Of a stretch of DNA of 64,000 bases, positions 34,465 through 43,471 are shown piece by piece (within the stretch, counting starts at the first letter, position 1; the number at the start of each line of letters is the position of its first letter). Made by a program: the position numbers and the translations under genes. Origin of the DNA: Lysobacter gummosus (GTDB lineage Bacteria; Pseudomonadota; Gammaproteobacteria; Xanthomonadales; Xanthomonadaceae); NCBI RefSeq assembly GCF_001442805.1, contig NZ_CP011131.1:5766001-5830000 (forward strand). Reading direction: 5' to 3'. The notes under the pieces are model-generated. The model did not search any database and was not told where the DNA came from. It was given only the letters and a program-made list of their open reading frames with translations.

Positions 34465-35385
34465 TCAGTCCTCCGCCCTCTCCCCATCCCCGGCGATCCG
34501 CTCGCGCTGCCGGGCCAGTTCGGTCTCGGCGAAGCGCTTGAGCGCGACGCGGTCGGGCTTGCCGAACGGCGAGCGCTTGCCGCAATGGTCCAGCAGCAGG
34601 TTCAGGTCCTGGGCCTCGCCCAGGCGCTCGATCTGGTGCTTGTCGAACTTGGGCGCGTCGCGGCCCAGCTTGGCGGCCTTCAAGGCGCGCTGCTGCTGCG
34701 ACAGCCGCCGCGCGCGCCGGCGCCAGCCGTGCCAATCCTCGTCCGAGCCGCTGCGGCGGGCGCGGGCGCCGGTCTGGGCGACCCGCATCAGGCTGGCGGC
34801 GACCGCTTCGCGCCAATGTTCTGGCTGCAGGTCCGCCCAGGGCAGCGCCCGCAGGCCGGCGCGCAACACCCTCAGCAGGGACCGGCGCGCGCCCAGATCC
34901 GGGTCTTCCGCGCGGGCCTGACGCGCCGCCGCCGCCCGCCCGGCCGCGGCACGGCGACGCGCGCGCAACAGCAGCGGGCGGATGTCGGCCTGCGTATGGC
35001 TGCGCAGCAGGCGGTCGAAGGTTTCCACCAGGGCATGCGCGTCGCGCAGGCTCGACAGGTCGCGGTTGAGGCGGCGCAGCTCGCGATCGATCAAGGCCGC
35101 ACCCGGGCCCAGCGCCGCGCCGCCCAGGGCCAGGGTGGCGCGCGCCCGGCGCAGGCTCTTGCGGGCCAGATGCACGCCGGCATGGATGCGATTGCCGCGC
35201 CAGCCCAGCGCGTCGAGGGCCAGATCGAGCTCCCTCGATGCAAACCCGCGCAGGCGCAAGCCGGGCGGCCGCTCCGAGTCCTCGGCGGCGTCGGCCTGCG
35301 CCGCGTCTTCGCCCACGACGCCATGCGCCGCGGCGGACCTGGGCCCGGCTTCGGCGCATTCCTCGGATGCACTCGCCTGCTGCAT
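34465..35385 (-). CDS. CHAD domain protein
   Basis: This 306-residue protein is a CHAD (conserved histidine alpha-helical domain) protein, a helical bundle that binds inorganic polyphosphate. The signatures are IHAGVHLARKSLRRARATLAL (about 67-87), LNRDLSSLRDAHALVETFDRLL, WHGWRRRARRLSQQQRAL and the terminal FDKHQIERLGEAQDLNLLLDHC, each an Arg/His/Lys-rich helix. The N-terminal 40 residues are Ala/Glu-rich and of low complexity. No CYTH domain or polyphosphate kinase is adjacent. The gene is transcribed away from mutM, from which it is separated by 69 bases. Confidence 0.87.
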   Translation of the reverse strand: MQQASASEECAEAGPRSAAAHGVVGEDAAQADAAEDSERPPGLRLRGFASRELDLALDALGWRGNRIHAGVHLARKSLRRARATLALGGAALGPGAALIDRELRRLNRDLSSLRDAHALVETFDRLLRSHTQADIRPLLLRARRRAAAGRAAAARQARAEDPDLGARRSLLRVLRAGLRALPWADLQPEHWREAVAASLMRVAQTGARARRSGSDEDWHGWRRRARRLSQQQRALKAAKLGRDAPKFDKHQIERLGEAQDLNLLLDHCGKRSPFGKPDRVALKRFAETELARQRERIAGDGERAED

Positions 35386-35454
35386 GAGCGACTTCCTCGA
35401 TTCGCGACCGATGCCGTATCGGCAGCGGCCCGACCGGGATAGTACGCTGGCGCC

Positions 35455-36267
35455 ATGCCTGAATTACCTGAAGTCGAAACCACCCGGCGCGGCCTGGCGC
35501 CGCACCTGGAAGGCCGCCACGTGGTGACCGCGATCCTGCGCCGGCCCGACCTGCGCTGGCCGATCCCGCTGCAGATCGAGGACACCCTGCCCGGCCAGCG
35601 CATCGACGCGGTGCGCCGCCGCGCCAAGTACCTGCTGCTGGACACCGCCGCCGGCAGCGCGCTGCTGCACCTGGGCATGTCCGGCAGCCTGCGCGTGCTG
35701 CCGGCCGACACGCCGGTGCGCGATCACGACCACGTCGATCTGCTGCTCGACAGCGACCAGGTGCTGCGCTTCAACGACCCGCGCCGGTTCGGCTGCCTGC
35801 TCTGGCAGCCTCCGGGGGAAACCCACGAACTGCTGCGCGACCTGGGTCCGGAGCCGCTGTCGGACGACTTCGACGGCAACTACCTGTTCGAGCTCAGCCG
35901 CGGCCGCAAGGCGCCGGTGAAGACGTTCCTGATGGATCAGAAAGTGGTGGTCGGGGTCGGCAACATCTACGTCGCCGAGGCCTTGTTCGCCGCCGGCGTG
36001 TCGCCGCTGCGCGCGGCCGGCAAGGTCTCGCGCGAGCGCTACGCCGAGCTGGCCGGCGCGATCAAGACCATCCTGAGCTACGCCATCCAGCGCGGCGGCA
36101 CCACCCTGCGCGATTTCATCAGCCCCGACGGCGCGCCGGGCTATTTCGAGCAGGAGCTGTCCGCCTACGGCCGCGGCGGCGAGCCCTGCCCGCGCTGTGC
36201 GCGGCCGCTCAAGCAGGCCAGTATCGGCCAGCGCACGACGGTGTGGTGCGGGCACTGCCAACGCTGA
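35455..36267 (+). CDS. mutM: Formamidopyrimidine-DNA glycosylase (Fpg/MutM)
   Basis: This 270-residue base-excision repair enzyme removes 8-oxoguanine and ring-opened purines and cleaves the abasic site. The N-terminal catalytic residues Pro2 and Glu3 are present ([14 protein letters not shown]), with the conserved HLGMSG near 63-68. The helix-two-turn-helix contains [11 protein letters not shown], then GGTTLRDF. The C-terminal zinc finger is [26 protein letters not shown], with all four cysteines. Length is normal. The ATG at 35455 is preceded by ACGCTGGCGCC, a weak ribosome site. Confidence 0.97.
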   Translation: MPELPEVETTRRGLAPHLEGRHVVTAILRRPDLRWPIPLQIEDTLPGQRIDAVRRRAKYLLLDTAAGSALLHLGMSGSLRVLPADTPVRDHDHVDLLLDSDQVLRFNDPRRFGCLLWQPPGETHELLRDLGPEPLSDDFDGNYLFELSRGRKAPVKTFLMDQKVVVGVGNIYVAEALFAAGVSPLRAAGKVSRERYAELAGAIKTILSYAIQRGGTTLRDFISPDGAPGYFEQELSAYGRGGEPCPRCARPLKQASIGQRTTVWCGHCQR

Positions 36268-36510
36268 ATGCGGGCCGGCGCGGCGCGGCGGACGCGGCCG
36301 ATAGTCGGTCGATACCGCGCCGTCCATCGGTCGGCGGACGCGTTTGTCATCCGGTCCGCAAGCCGTGCGTTCACCGGCCGGGGTGATTTACGTGCACTCT
36401 GCGTGCCTTGAAGACGGACGCATTTCGGCCATCGGAAGCCGGATTGGTGCCGCCAGGTGCGCTACCAAGTAAAGATGAACGCGCTATAGTCGTACCGAGT
36501 CGAGGGGCAT

Positions 36511-37083
36511 ATGGCCGATAGCGCTGACATCACCATCCTGTTGGATGCCGCCCGCGAGGGCGACCGCGGTGCGCTCGACCGCGTGCTGGCGACGCTGTAC
36601 CAGGAACTGCACACGATGGCCCGGCGCCAGCTCGCCGGCCAGCACGGCCAGACCCTGGACGCGACCGCACTGGTTCACGAGGCCTACCTGAAACTGGTCG
36701 GCCGCCGCGAAGCCCAGTTCGACGACCGCGCACACTTTTTCGCCTATGCCGCTTCGGCCATGCGCAGCGTGGTGGTGGACTACGCGCGCCAGCGCCTGGC
36801 GCAAAAGCGCGGCGGCGATCTGCACCGCGTCACCGAATTGCCCGACGACGTCGAGGGCGGCCTGCGCCTGGACGAAGACACGCTGGGCCTGGACACCGCG
36901 CTGACCAAGTTGGCCGCGGTCGATCAGCGCCTGGCCCAGGTGGTCGAGCTGCGCTATTTCGCCGGCCTGTCCGAGCTGGAAATCGCCGCGCTGCTGCAGC
37001 GCTCCGAGCGCAGCATCCGCCGCGACTGGCAGAAAGCGCGGCTGTTCCTGTTGGCCTCGTTGCAGGATGAGCCCAGCCGCTGA
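36511..37083 (+). CDS. ECF sigma factor paired with Ser/Thr kinase
   Basis: This 190-residue sigma factor has the layout of the TIGR02999-type subfamily: region 2 with RQLAGQHGQTLDATALVHEAYLKLVG and DRAHFFAYAASAMRSVVVDYARQRLAQKRGG, then region 4 with LRYFAGLSELEIAALLQRSERSIRRDWQKARLFLL. It begins with an ATG at 36511, preceded by CGAGGGGCAT. A TATAGT at 36485-36490 upstream is a -10-like hexamer. The kinase gene 169 bases downstream on the same strand indicates phosphorylation control of sigma rather than a classical anti-sigma factor. A comparable sigma-kinase pair (EcfK/PknS) activates a type VI secretion system in Xanthomonas citri; the target of this pair is unknown. Confidence 0.88.
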   Translation: MADSADITILLDAAREGDRGALDRVLATLYQELHTMARRQLAGQHGQTLDATALVHEAYLKLVGRREAQFDDRAHFFAYAASAMRSVVVDYARQRLAQKRGGDLHRVTELPDDVEGGLRLDEDTLGLDTALTKLAAVDQRLAQVVELRYFAGLSELEIAALLQRSERSIRRDWQKARLFLLASLQDEPSR

Positions 37084-37252
37084 CGGCGTCCGCGTCGCCG
37101 GCGGTACACGCGCAGCGCGTCTGCAAGGAATGCGCACCGTCATGATCGCCAAGGCTTCATCCCCGCCGATCGCCGCCGCGTTCGATGCCGTGCGCGCCGA
37201 TGCGGCCGCCCGCCCACGCGCCACCGCCTTCGCTTCGGCGGCCTGATCGCGC

Positions 37253-40084
37253 ATGGATGCCGAGCGCTGGCAACGCCTGTCTCCGCTGCTCGACGCGCTG
37301 CTCGAGCTCGATCCGGTCGCCCGCGCCGAACGCCTGCGCGAACTGGGCGCCGACGATCCCTCGCTCGCCGCCGATCTGGCCGGGCTGATCGCGCTGGAAG
37401 AAGGCCACGAGGACTTCCTGTCCGAACCCCTGGTGACGCCGCAGGCCAGCGGCATGCGCCCGGGCGTGGAAGTGGGTTCGTACCGGCTGGAAAGCCTGCT
37501 CGGCGAAGGCGGCATGGGCCAGGTCTGGCTGGCCTCGCGCGCCGACGGCCTGTACCAGCGCCGGGTCGCGTTGAAGCTGCTGCGCCCGGGCCTGGCCGAC
37601 ACCAACCTGCGCACCCGCTTCACCCGCGAACGGCAGATCCTGGCCCGCCTGGCCCATCCGCACATCGCCCGCCTGCTGGATGCCGGCGTGACCCGCGAAG
37701 GCCTGCCGTACCTGGCGCTGGAATACGTCGAAGGCGAACCGATCACCGACTACTGCCGCAATCAGCGCACGCCGCTGGACAAGCGCCTGCGCATGTTCCA
37801 GCAGATCTGCGACGCGGTCAGCCACGCCCACGCCAACCTGATCGTTCACCGCGACCTCAAGCCGTCCAACATCATGGTGACGCCGGGCGGCGACGTGCGC
37901 CTGCTGGATTTCGGCATCGCCAAGCTGCTCGACAGCAGCGACGTGCCGCTGCCCGAGCAGACCCGCACCGGCGCGCGCGCCTTCACCCTGCACTACGCCG
38001 CGCCCGAGCAAGTGCGCGGCGAGCCGGTCACCACCATGACCGACGTGTACTCGCTCGGCGTGGTGCTGTACGAACTGCTCACCGACGCCAAGCCCTACAA
38101 GCTCAAGCGCCAGACCGACGCGGAATGGGAAGAGGCGATCCTCGCCGCCGATCCGATGCGGCCCTCGCAGGCGGTGCTGCGCTATGCCGATGCCAGCGAC
38201 GCCGACATCGATCCGGTGTCGCTGCGCCGGCTCGGCCGGCAGTTGTCGGGCGATCTGGACAACATCGTTCTCAAGACCCTGGCCAAGCGGCCCGAGCAGC
38301 GTTATCCGTCGGTGGAAGCGCTGTCGCTGGATCTGCAGCGCTTCGAATCCGGCCGCCCGGTGCTGGCGCGCGCGCAGAGCCTGCGCTATCGCTTCAACAA
38401 ATACGTCGCCCGCCATCGCTGGGCGCTGGCGACCGCGGCGCTGGTCGCGGTGGTGCTCAGCGCCGCGCTCGGCATCGTCGCCTGGCAGGCGCGCGAAGCG
38501 GTGGCCGAGGCCGCGCGCGCGCAGGCGATGCAGGATTTCATGGTCGGCCTGTTCGAAAGCGCGCGCGGCACGCCCGAAGGCGAAGCGCTGGACCTACGCG
38601 GCCTGCTCGATGCCTCGGTGGCGCGCGGCAATCGCGAACTGGCCCGGCAACCGCGCGCGCGCGCGGAGTTGTTCGGCGTGATCGCGCGCCTGCGCACCAG
38701 CCTGGGCGACTACAACGAAGCGCGCGCGCTGCTCGAACGCCAGACCTCGATCATGGCCTCGGCCGACGACATCCCCGACAGCCTGCGCCTGGAATCGATG
38801 ACCCAGCGCGGCAAGGTCCTGCGCCTGCTGAACCTGCCGCGCAACTGCGCCGCGCTGATGCAGCCGGCGCTGGATCTGGCCCGGCGCGAACAATCGCAAC
38901 TGCCGCTGCAGTCGAGCGAGTTCTATTCCGAACTGGGCCGCTGCCGCCGCGCCAACGGCGAACGCCAGGGCGCGCGGCAGTTGTTCGAGCGCTCGCTGGC
39001 GATCCGTCGCGAGATGCTCGAAAACACCGACGCGGGCGAAGTCGAAAACCTCATGGACCTGGCCAGCCTGCAAGCCGATGCCGGCCAGAGCCGCGAAGCG
39101 CTGCAAGGCTTCGAACACGCGCGCCGGCGCCTGCAGCAGCGCGTCGGCGACCGCCATCCGCTGCAGGTTGAGATCGGCCGCAGCCTGGCGGCGTTGCGTC
39201 GCGACCTGGGCCAACTCGGCGACGCCGAGCGCGACGCCAGCGAGGCGCTGGCGATCGCGCTGGAGGTCAACGGCGCGCAGCATCCGGCGACCCTGGCGGT
39301 GCGCCTGCAACTGGCCGAGCTGCATGTGGATCAGGGCCAATACGCGCAGGCGCAGACCGAGTTCGAACTGATCCGCGGCCTGCTCACCCAGCGCCTGGGC
39401 CCGGATCACCTGGAACTGGCCAGCGTGCGCAATGCGCTGGGATTGATCGCCTGGGAACGCGGCGACCTGGACCGCGCGCTAGGCGAGCTTGATCGCGCCA
39501 TCGCCATCGTCCGCCAGCATCGCCTGCCCGCCGTTCAATCCGATCGCCTCGCCGAGCTGCTGTTCAATCAGGCCGTGGTCCTGCACGAGGCCGGCCGCGA
39601 CACCGAAGCGCGCTCGGTGCTGGAACAGACCCGCAACCTGCGCATCCGCCGGTTCGGCCCCGAGCACGGCAGCGTCGGCGACACCGAGCGCGTGCTCGGC
39701 GATGTCGAACTGGCGCTGGGCGAACCCGAGCGCGCGCTGCCGCGGCTGCAACGCGCCCTGCAACTCACCCGCGCGGCCTATGGCGAACGCCATCCGCGCA
39801 CCCGCCACGCCGAACTCGACCTGGCCCGCGCCGAAGCCGGCAGCGGCGACAGCGCCGCGATCGCGCACCTGGATTCGCTGGCGGAACTGCCGACCACCAA
39901 CGAAGACCTGCGCACGCTCGGCTGGCGCGCCCAGGCCTACGCCGCGCAGGCGCGCTGCGTGGGCACGCAGCGCGGACAGGCGCGGGCGAAACTCGATGCG
40001 CTGTTGCGCACCGTCGCCGAAGCGCGGCCGGACGGCAGCGAAGTCGGGCGCGAGGTGCAGGCGATACGCGACGCCTGCGAATAA
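37253..40084 (+). CDS. Membrane Ser/Thr protein kinase with C-terminal helical-repeat (TPR-like) domain
   Basis: This 943-residue protein has an N-terminal Hanks-type kinase domain: glycine loop LLGEGGMGQVW (82-92), Lys108 in VALKLL, catalytic HRDLKPSNIM (199-208), DFG at 219-221, and YAAPEQV. The domain ends near residue 380, followed by a membrane helix (HRWALATAALVAVVLSAAL, about 388-406). Then comes a roughly 500-residue alpha-helical region of tetratricopeptide-like repeats with motifs such as LARREQSQLPLQSSEFYSELGRC and ARNLR-type units. The cytoplasmic kinase would phosphorylate the sigma factor encoded upstream, and the periplasmic repeats could sense a ligand. The N-terminal 70 residues resemble the Pkn-type leader (ERWQRLSPLLDALLELDPVARAERL). 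Confidence 0.92.
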   Translation: MDAERWQRLSPLLDALLELDPVARAERLRELGADDPSLAADLAGLIALEEGHEDFLSEPLVTPQASGMRPGVEVGSYRLESLLGEGGMGQVWLASRADGLYQRRVALKLLRPGLADTNLRTRFTRERQILARLAHPHIARLLDAGVTREGLPYLALEYVEGEPITDYCRNQRTPLDKRLRMFQQICDAVSHAHANLIVHRDLKPSNIMVTPGGDVRLLDFGIAKLLDSSDVPLPEQTRTGARAFTLHYAAPEQVRGEPVTTMTDVYSLGVVLYELLTDAKPYKLKRQTDAEWEEAILAADPMRPSQAVLRYADASDADIDPVSLRRLGRQLSGDLDNIVLKTLAKRPEQRYPSVEALSLDLQRFESGRPVLARAQSLRYRFNKYVARHRWALATAALVAVVLSAALGIVAWQAREAVAEAARAQAMQDFMVGLFESARGTPEGEALDLRGLLDASVARGNRELARQPRARAELFGVIARLRTSLGDYNEARALLERQTSIMASADDIPDSLRLESMTQRGKVLRLLNLPRNCAALMQPALDLARREQSQLPLQSSEFYSELGRCRRANGERQGARQLFERSLAIRREMLENTDAGEVENLMDLASLQADAGQSREALQGFEHARRRLQQRVGDRHPLQVEIGRSLAALRRDLGQLGDAERDASEALAIALEVNGAQHPATLAVRLQLAELHVDQGQYAQAQTEFELIRGLLTQRLGPDHLELASVRNALGLIAWERGDLDRALGELDRAIAIVRQHRLPAVQSDRLAELLFNQAVVLHEAGRDTEARSVLEQTRNLRIRRFGPEHGSVGDTERVLGDVELALGEPERALPRLQRALQLTRAAYGERHPRTRHAELDLARAEAGSGDSAAIAHLDSLAELPTTNEDLRTLGWRAQAYAAQARCVGTQRGQARAKLDALLRTVAEARPDGSEVGREVQAIRDACE

Positions 40085-40129
40085 ATCGCCGTCGCGCCGC
40101 GCGGCGTGCTCGATCGCGCGCGCGAAGTT

Positions 40130-40672
40130 TCAGTCGCCGTCCACGTTGACGATCAATCCCAACAGATCCGTCGCGCCCACATCCACGCCGGCCTGCGTCA
40201 GCAAGGTCGTGGCCTGGCCGCGGTGATGGGTCTGATGATTGAAGAAATGCATCAGCAAACTGCCGAAGCGGCGGCGCGAGGGCACGCCCTTCATGTTGGC
40301 GTAGTCCAGCGCGTGATCCAGATCGCTTTCGCTCAACTGCACCGCCCAGGTTTCGATCAAGACGTCCAGGGCCTCGCGCTCGGCGCGCAGCGGCGGCAGG
40401 CGGTCGTGGACGATCGCGGCGATATCGAGCGGCCGCGGCCGCAAGCGGATCGGATCGAGCGCAGCGAAGCGGGAGGGATGGGCGGCGAAGCGATGCAGCC
40501 AGACTTGGTCGGCGACCAGCAGATGATTCAGCGTGCCCAGGATCGAGCCGAAGAACGCGCCGCGATCGGCGGCAATCGCCTCGTGCGGCAGCTGCGCCGC
40601 GGCGGCGTAGACCTTGTCGTTCATCCAGCGGTTGTAGGCGGCCATCAGCACCGCGTGTTCGCGCAGATTCAT
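40130..40672 (-). CDS. DinB-family protein
   Basis: This 180-residue protein shows the DinB/YfiT four-helix bundle pattern: start NLREHAVLMAAYNRWMNDKVYAAAAQLP, the metal-ligand helix ILGTLNHLLVADQVWLHRF (His in LNHLLVAD), and the last helix with HFFNHQTHHRGQATTLL, whose H-x-x-x-H motif supplies two further metal ligands. Typical bound metal is Ni or Zn. Many family members act in thiol (mycothiol or bacillithiol) transfer in Gram-positives, while their role in Gamma-proteobacteria is unclear. The start used is the ATG at 40672; the frame continues upstream with a poor N-terminus. It is convergent with the kinase gene. Confidence 0.88.
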   Translation of the reverse strand: MNLREHAVLMAAYNRWMNDKVYAAAAQLPHEAIAADRGAFFGSILGTLNHLLVADQVWLHRFAAHPSRFAALDPIRLRPRPLDIAAIVHDRLPPLRAEREALDVLIETWAVQLSESDLDHALDYANMKGVPSRRRFGSLLMHFFNHQTHHRGQATTLLTQAGVDVGATDLLGLIVNVDGD

Positions 40673-40790
40673 CGCAGCGGCTCCTGCCGAGGGAACACCT
40701 GAGTTTAGCGGCCCGCGCCGCCCCCACTCGCGCATCCGTGGCCCCGGATGCGGCGGATCGGGACGCATGCCCGCGACCCGCCGCGCGCTG

Positions 40791-43004
40791 TCAGCGTCTG
40801 AACATGCCGTCGAACCAGGCACGCAGCACCTGATCGACCCGCGGCCGCTGCGGCGCGGCCGGCACGTGGGCGGGCGGGGCCGCGGCCGGCGTCGCCGGCA
40901 ACGCGGACGGGCGCGGCGTCGAGGCGCAACGAGGTTCCGGCGCCGCCGAGCGTGGCATCACGACGGTGGCCAATTCGACGCAGGCGGCATCGTTCGCGTC
41001 GGCTTGCGCCGCGAGCATGGACACCATCGGCACTTGGCGCGACAGCAACACGGTCGGGTTGGCCGGGAAGCCCTCCCACGCCTTTGGCGTATCCAGCAGC
41101 TCGATCCGCGCCAGCGGCTTGTCGGCGGGCACGTTGACGACCCAGGTACGGAAACTGCTCTTGCTGTTGGGATTGCTGGCCTCGGCCGGCACCGCGGCGG
41201 TCGCGCCGAACCACGCACGGAACCCTTTCTGCAGCAGAACGTGCCGCGTACTCCCGTCGGCGTAGGTCGCACGCAGGGTGTAATCGCAACCGTTGTTCTG
41301 GCAGAACGACGAATAAGCACCGGCGCCGGGCACGATGCTCGCCCGTTGCGCCGCGTCGGTGGGATCGATGTAGCGCCGCAGATTGCCGCGGAAGCCCATC
41401 GGCGGATAGATCTGCGAAACCTCGGCGGTGCCGGCATAGCTGTAGGCGATGGCGATGGCCTGTACCGGCACGTCGCGCTGCTCGGGCAAGCCGAGATCGA
41501 AACCGTGCAGCCCCTTGCTCAGGGTGGTCGGCGCGACGTTGACCCAACGCCGGTCGATCCCGTCCCAGCGCTTGTAACCGCCGGGGAAAGACGCGTCGGC
41601 GACGATGCTGCCGCCGGTGTAGACGTGCGCGCCCTTGCTGTCGATGGTCGTGGTTCCCTCCAGATGGCGTTGCATCATCGCGGTGCTGTAATCGGCGAAG
41701 GTCGCGAAGCGGTAGCCGCTGGCTTGGTCGCCGGAACCGCTCGCCATCGGATCTTGCTTGACGCAACGACCTTGCGCGTCGAGCTGGCGCGGGCTGCCGT
41801 TGAACGTATCGCCCGCGCAACCGTTGTAACGCGTCGCGGTGGTCGGAACGAACGGCGCCAGGAACTGCTTGCGCGTGCTGTCGTAACCCCAGGCCGAACC
41901 GGCGAGGCTGCCGCCGACGTAGGGATACTTGCCGGCGAGGTAGGCGTCGTTCTGGTGCGGCAAGCCCATCGCATGGCCCTGCTCGTGGATGAAGATGCCC
42001 TTGTACGCGTAGTCGCCGGTGCCGGTATCGCCGCCGACCGATCCCAGCCCGCCGCCGACGCCAACCACCTTGCCGGCGGCATCGAAAGCGATCAGCGGCG
42101 AGTAGTACTGGACCGGACCGGGCGCCTCGCCGTTGGCGCCGAGCAGGTCGCCGAGAATATCCAGCGCGGCGCTCAGGATCTGGAAACCGGCTTGTTCGTC
42201 GCTTCTGCTGCGCGCCAGATAGGCCGGCCTGGTCCCGGACGGCGCGATCGACAGCGTCGGCCACACCACCCGCTGCGCGGGATGGTTTTGCGCCACCACA
42301 CTGGCGACCGGCCATTTGGCGAAGATTTCATCGACCGTCGCGGCATCGGGCGCGGCAGTGGTCGCCAACGGCACCGAGTTGCTCTCGTTGGCGCCGAACA
42401 GATACAGCGGCAACACGCGCAGCAACACCGGGCTGTCGGCGCCGATCGCCGGCGCGCGGAAGCCGCCGGCGCGATAGTTGTCGGCGCGCGCGCGCAATTG
42501 CAGGCCGGGCACCAGCCATGCAGCCGGCAGGGTCGCGCTATAGCGGCCGGTCGCATAGGCCGGGCCGCCGGCTTCGGTGGCCGGAATGGAACTGGATAAC
42601 GCCAGCGCGCCGAGCTGGACGCCATTGGCCCAGGCCTCCAATTGCGGATTGCCGGTATTGGTCGCCGACAGGCTCAGCAGTGCCAGGGTTTCGCGTCCAC
42701 CGACCGCGTGCAGGTTTTCCGTGGCCGCCGACAGGCTCCAGCTCAGCCCGGCTTCGGGCAGCACATGGGTCTGGGCGAGTTGGAGTTCGCCGATTTCCAG
42801 CAGCGGGAGGTCCGCCGGCGGCTGCGGTGGCGCGGTCGGAGGCGTAGTCGTCGGACTGCCGGGAGGGGGCGTGGGCGAGGTGTTCGGCGAAGGAGTTGGC
42901 GTCGATGAGGTCGCGGCGTGTTTCTTGCCGCCGCCACCGCAAGCGCCCAGCGCCAACGTGATGGAAATCCCCAATGCCGCCGCAGCGAAGCGAGGTATGC
43001 GCAT
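40791..43004 (-). CDS. M66-type (StcE-like) metallopeptidase lipoprotein
   Basis: This 737-residue protein starts with a lipoprotein signal (MRIPRFAAAALGISITLALGAC, lipid-anchored Cys22 in LGAC). A Ser/Thr/Pro-rich linker follows (about 27-65), then a beta-rich domain. The catalytic domain has the zinc motif HEQGHAMGLPH (His340, Glu341, His344, His350), the HExxHxxGxxH form of M66/metzincin-like peptidases such as StcE and dictomallein. A conserved YYSPLIAFDAAGKVVGVGGGLGSVGGDTGTG segment precedes it. C-terminal beta-sheet domains (about 500-690) and a Pro/Ala-rich tail follow. M66 enzymes cleave mucin-type O-glycosylated proteins; substrate here is unknown. Start at 43004, ahead of which GGGGGACAACATC serves as ribosome site. 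Confidence 0.85.
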   Translation of the reverse strand: MRIPRFAAAALGISITLALGACGGGGKKHAATSSTPTPSPNTSPTPPPGSPTTTPPTAPPQPPADLPLLEIGELQLAQTHVLPEAGLSWSLSAATENLHAVGGRETLALLSLSATNTGNPQLEAWANGVQLGALALSSSIPATEAGGPAYATGRYSATLPAAWLVPGLQLRARADNYRAGGFRAPAIGADSPVLLRVLPLYLFGANESNSVPLATTAAPDAATVDEIFAKWPVASVVAQNHPAQRVVWPTLSIAPSGTRPAYLARSRSDEQAGFQILSAALDILGDLLGANGEAPGPVQYYSPLIAFDAAGKVVGVGGGLGSVGGDTGTGDYAYKGIFIHEQGHAMGLPHQNDAYLAGKYPYVGGSLAGSAWGYDSTRKQFLAPFVPTTATRYNGCAGDTFNGSPRQLDAQGRCVKQDPMASGSGDQASGYRFATFADYSTAMMQRHLEGTTTIDSKGAHVYTGGSIVADASFPGGYKRWDGIDRRWVNVAPTTLSKGLHGFDLGLPEQRDVPVQAIAIAYSYAGTAEVSQIYPPMGFRGNLRRYIDPTDAAQRASIVPGAGAYSSFCQNNGCDYTLRATYADGSTRHVLLQKGFRAWFGATAAVPAEASNPNSKSSFRTWVVNVPADKPLARIELLDTPKAWEGFPANPTVLLSRQVPMVSMLAAQADANDAACVELATVVMPRSAAPEPRCASTPRPSALPATPAAAPPAHVPAAPQRPRVDQVLRAWFDGMFRR

Positions 43005-43471
43005 GATGTTGTCCCCCTGCCACGCGGGCACTCGCGCCCGCGCCGATGAATGACGAATGGATTGAGCGTGTCGGTGATCGGCCGTCGCCACCTGGCGTGA
43101 TCGTCTCCCCACGATCCGGCGCGGCCGCATCATACCCATTCGTTTTTGCGACGTCGCGAGTGTTGTGCATCGCGTGTGCACGATTATGGCGCTTGCACCA
43201 GAACCACTATTTCTTCGTGTTATTCGGCACGGCCATTGTGTTCTACCCGACGCCAGGCCGAGCCGATCCGCAAGGAGGCTCTGCACGGCTTCGCTGTATC
43301 GAATCGTGCGCGACAACACCGTTCTTCGGGCCGGCTTTCCATCAAGCCCATTGATCGATGCGGTCCGTCACACGCGCGGTTCGGGCTCGATGTCGCTCTC
43401 TTGCGTGGCGACGGCTTCAACGAGCCGCGAAACGCCTCGATCGACTTACGGCGCAAGCGCCCGTCTGAACA
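43005..43471. other. Intergenic stretch between M66 gene and effector gene
   Basis: About 467 bases with only short plus-strand frames (Cys/Arg/Thr-rich) that do not look like proteins. The M66 promoter should lie here on the minus strand. The effector gene ends at the right edge, without a visible terminator hairpin. Confidence 0.4.

Noticed and set aside
37142-37246. A 34-codon frame between the sigma factor and kinase genes
   Set aside because: Starts MIAKASSPP and ends in Ala-rich sequence; no ribosome site, no homology pattern. Probably intergenic DNA.
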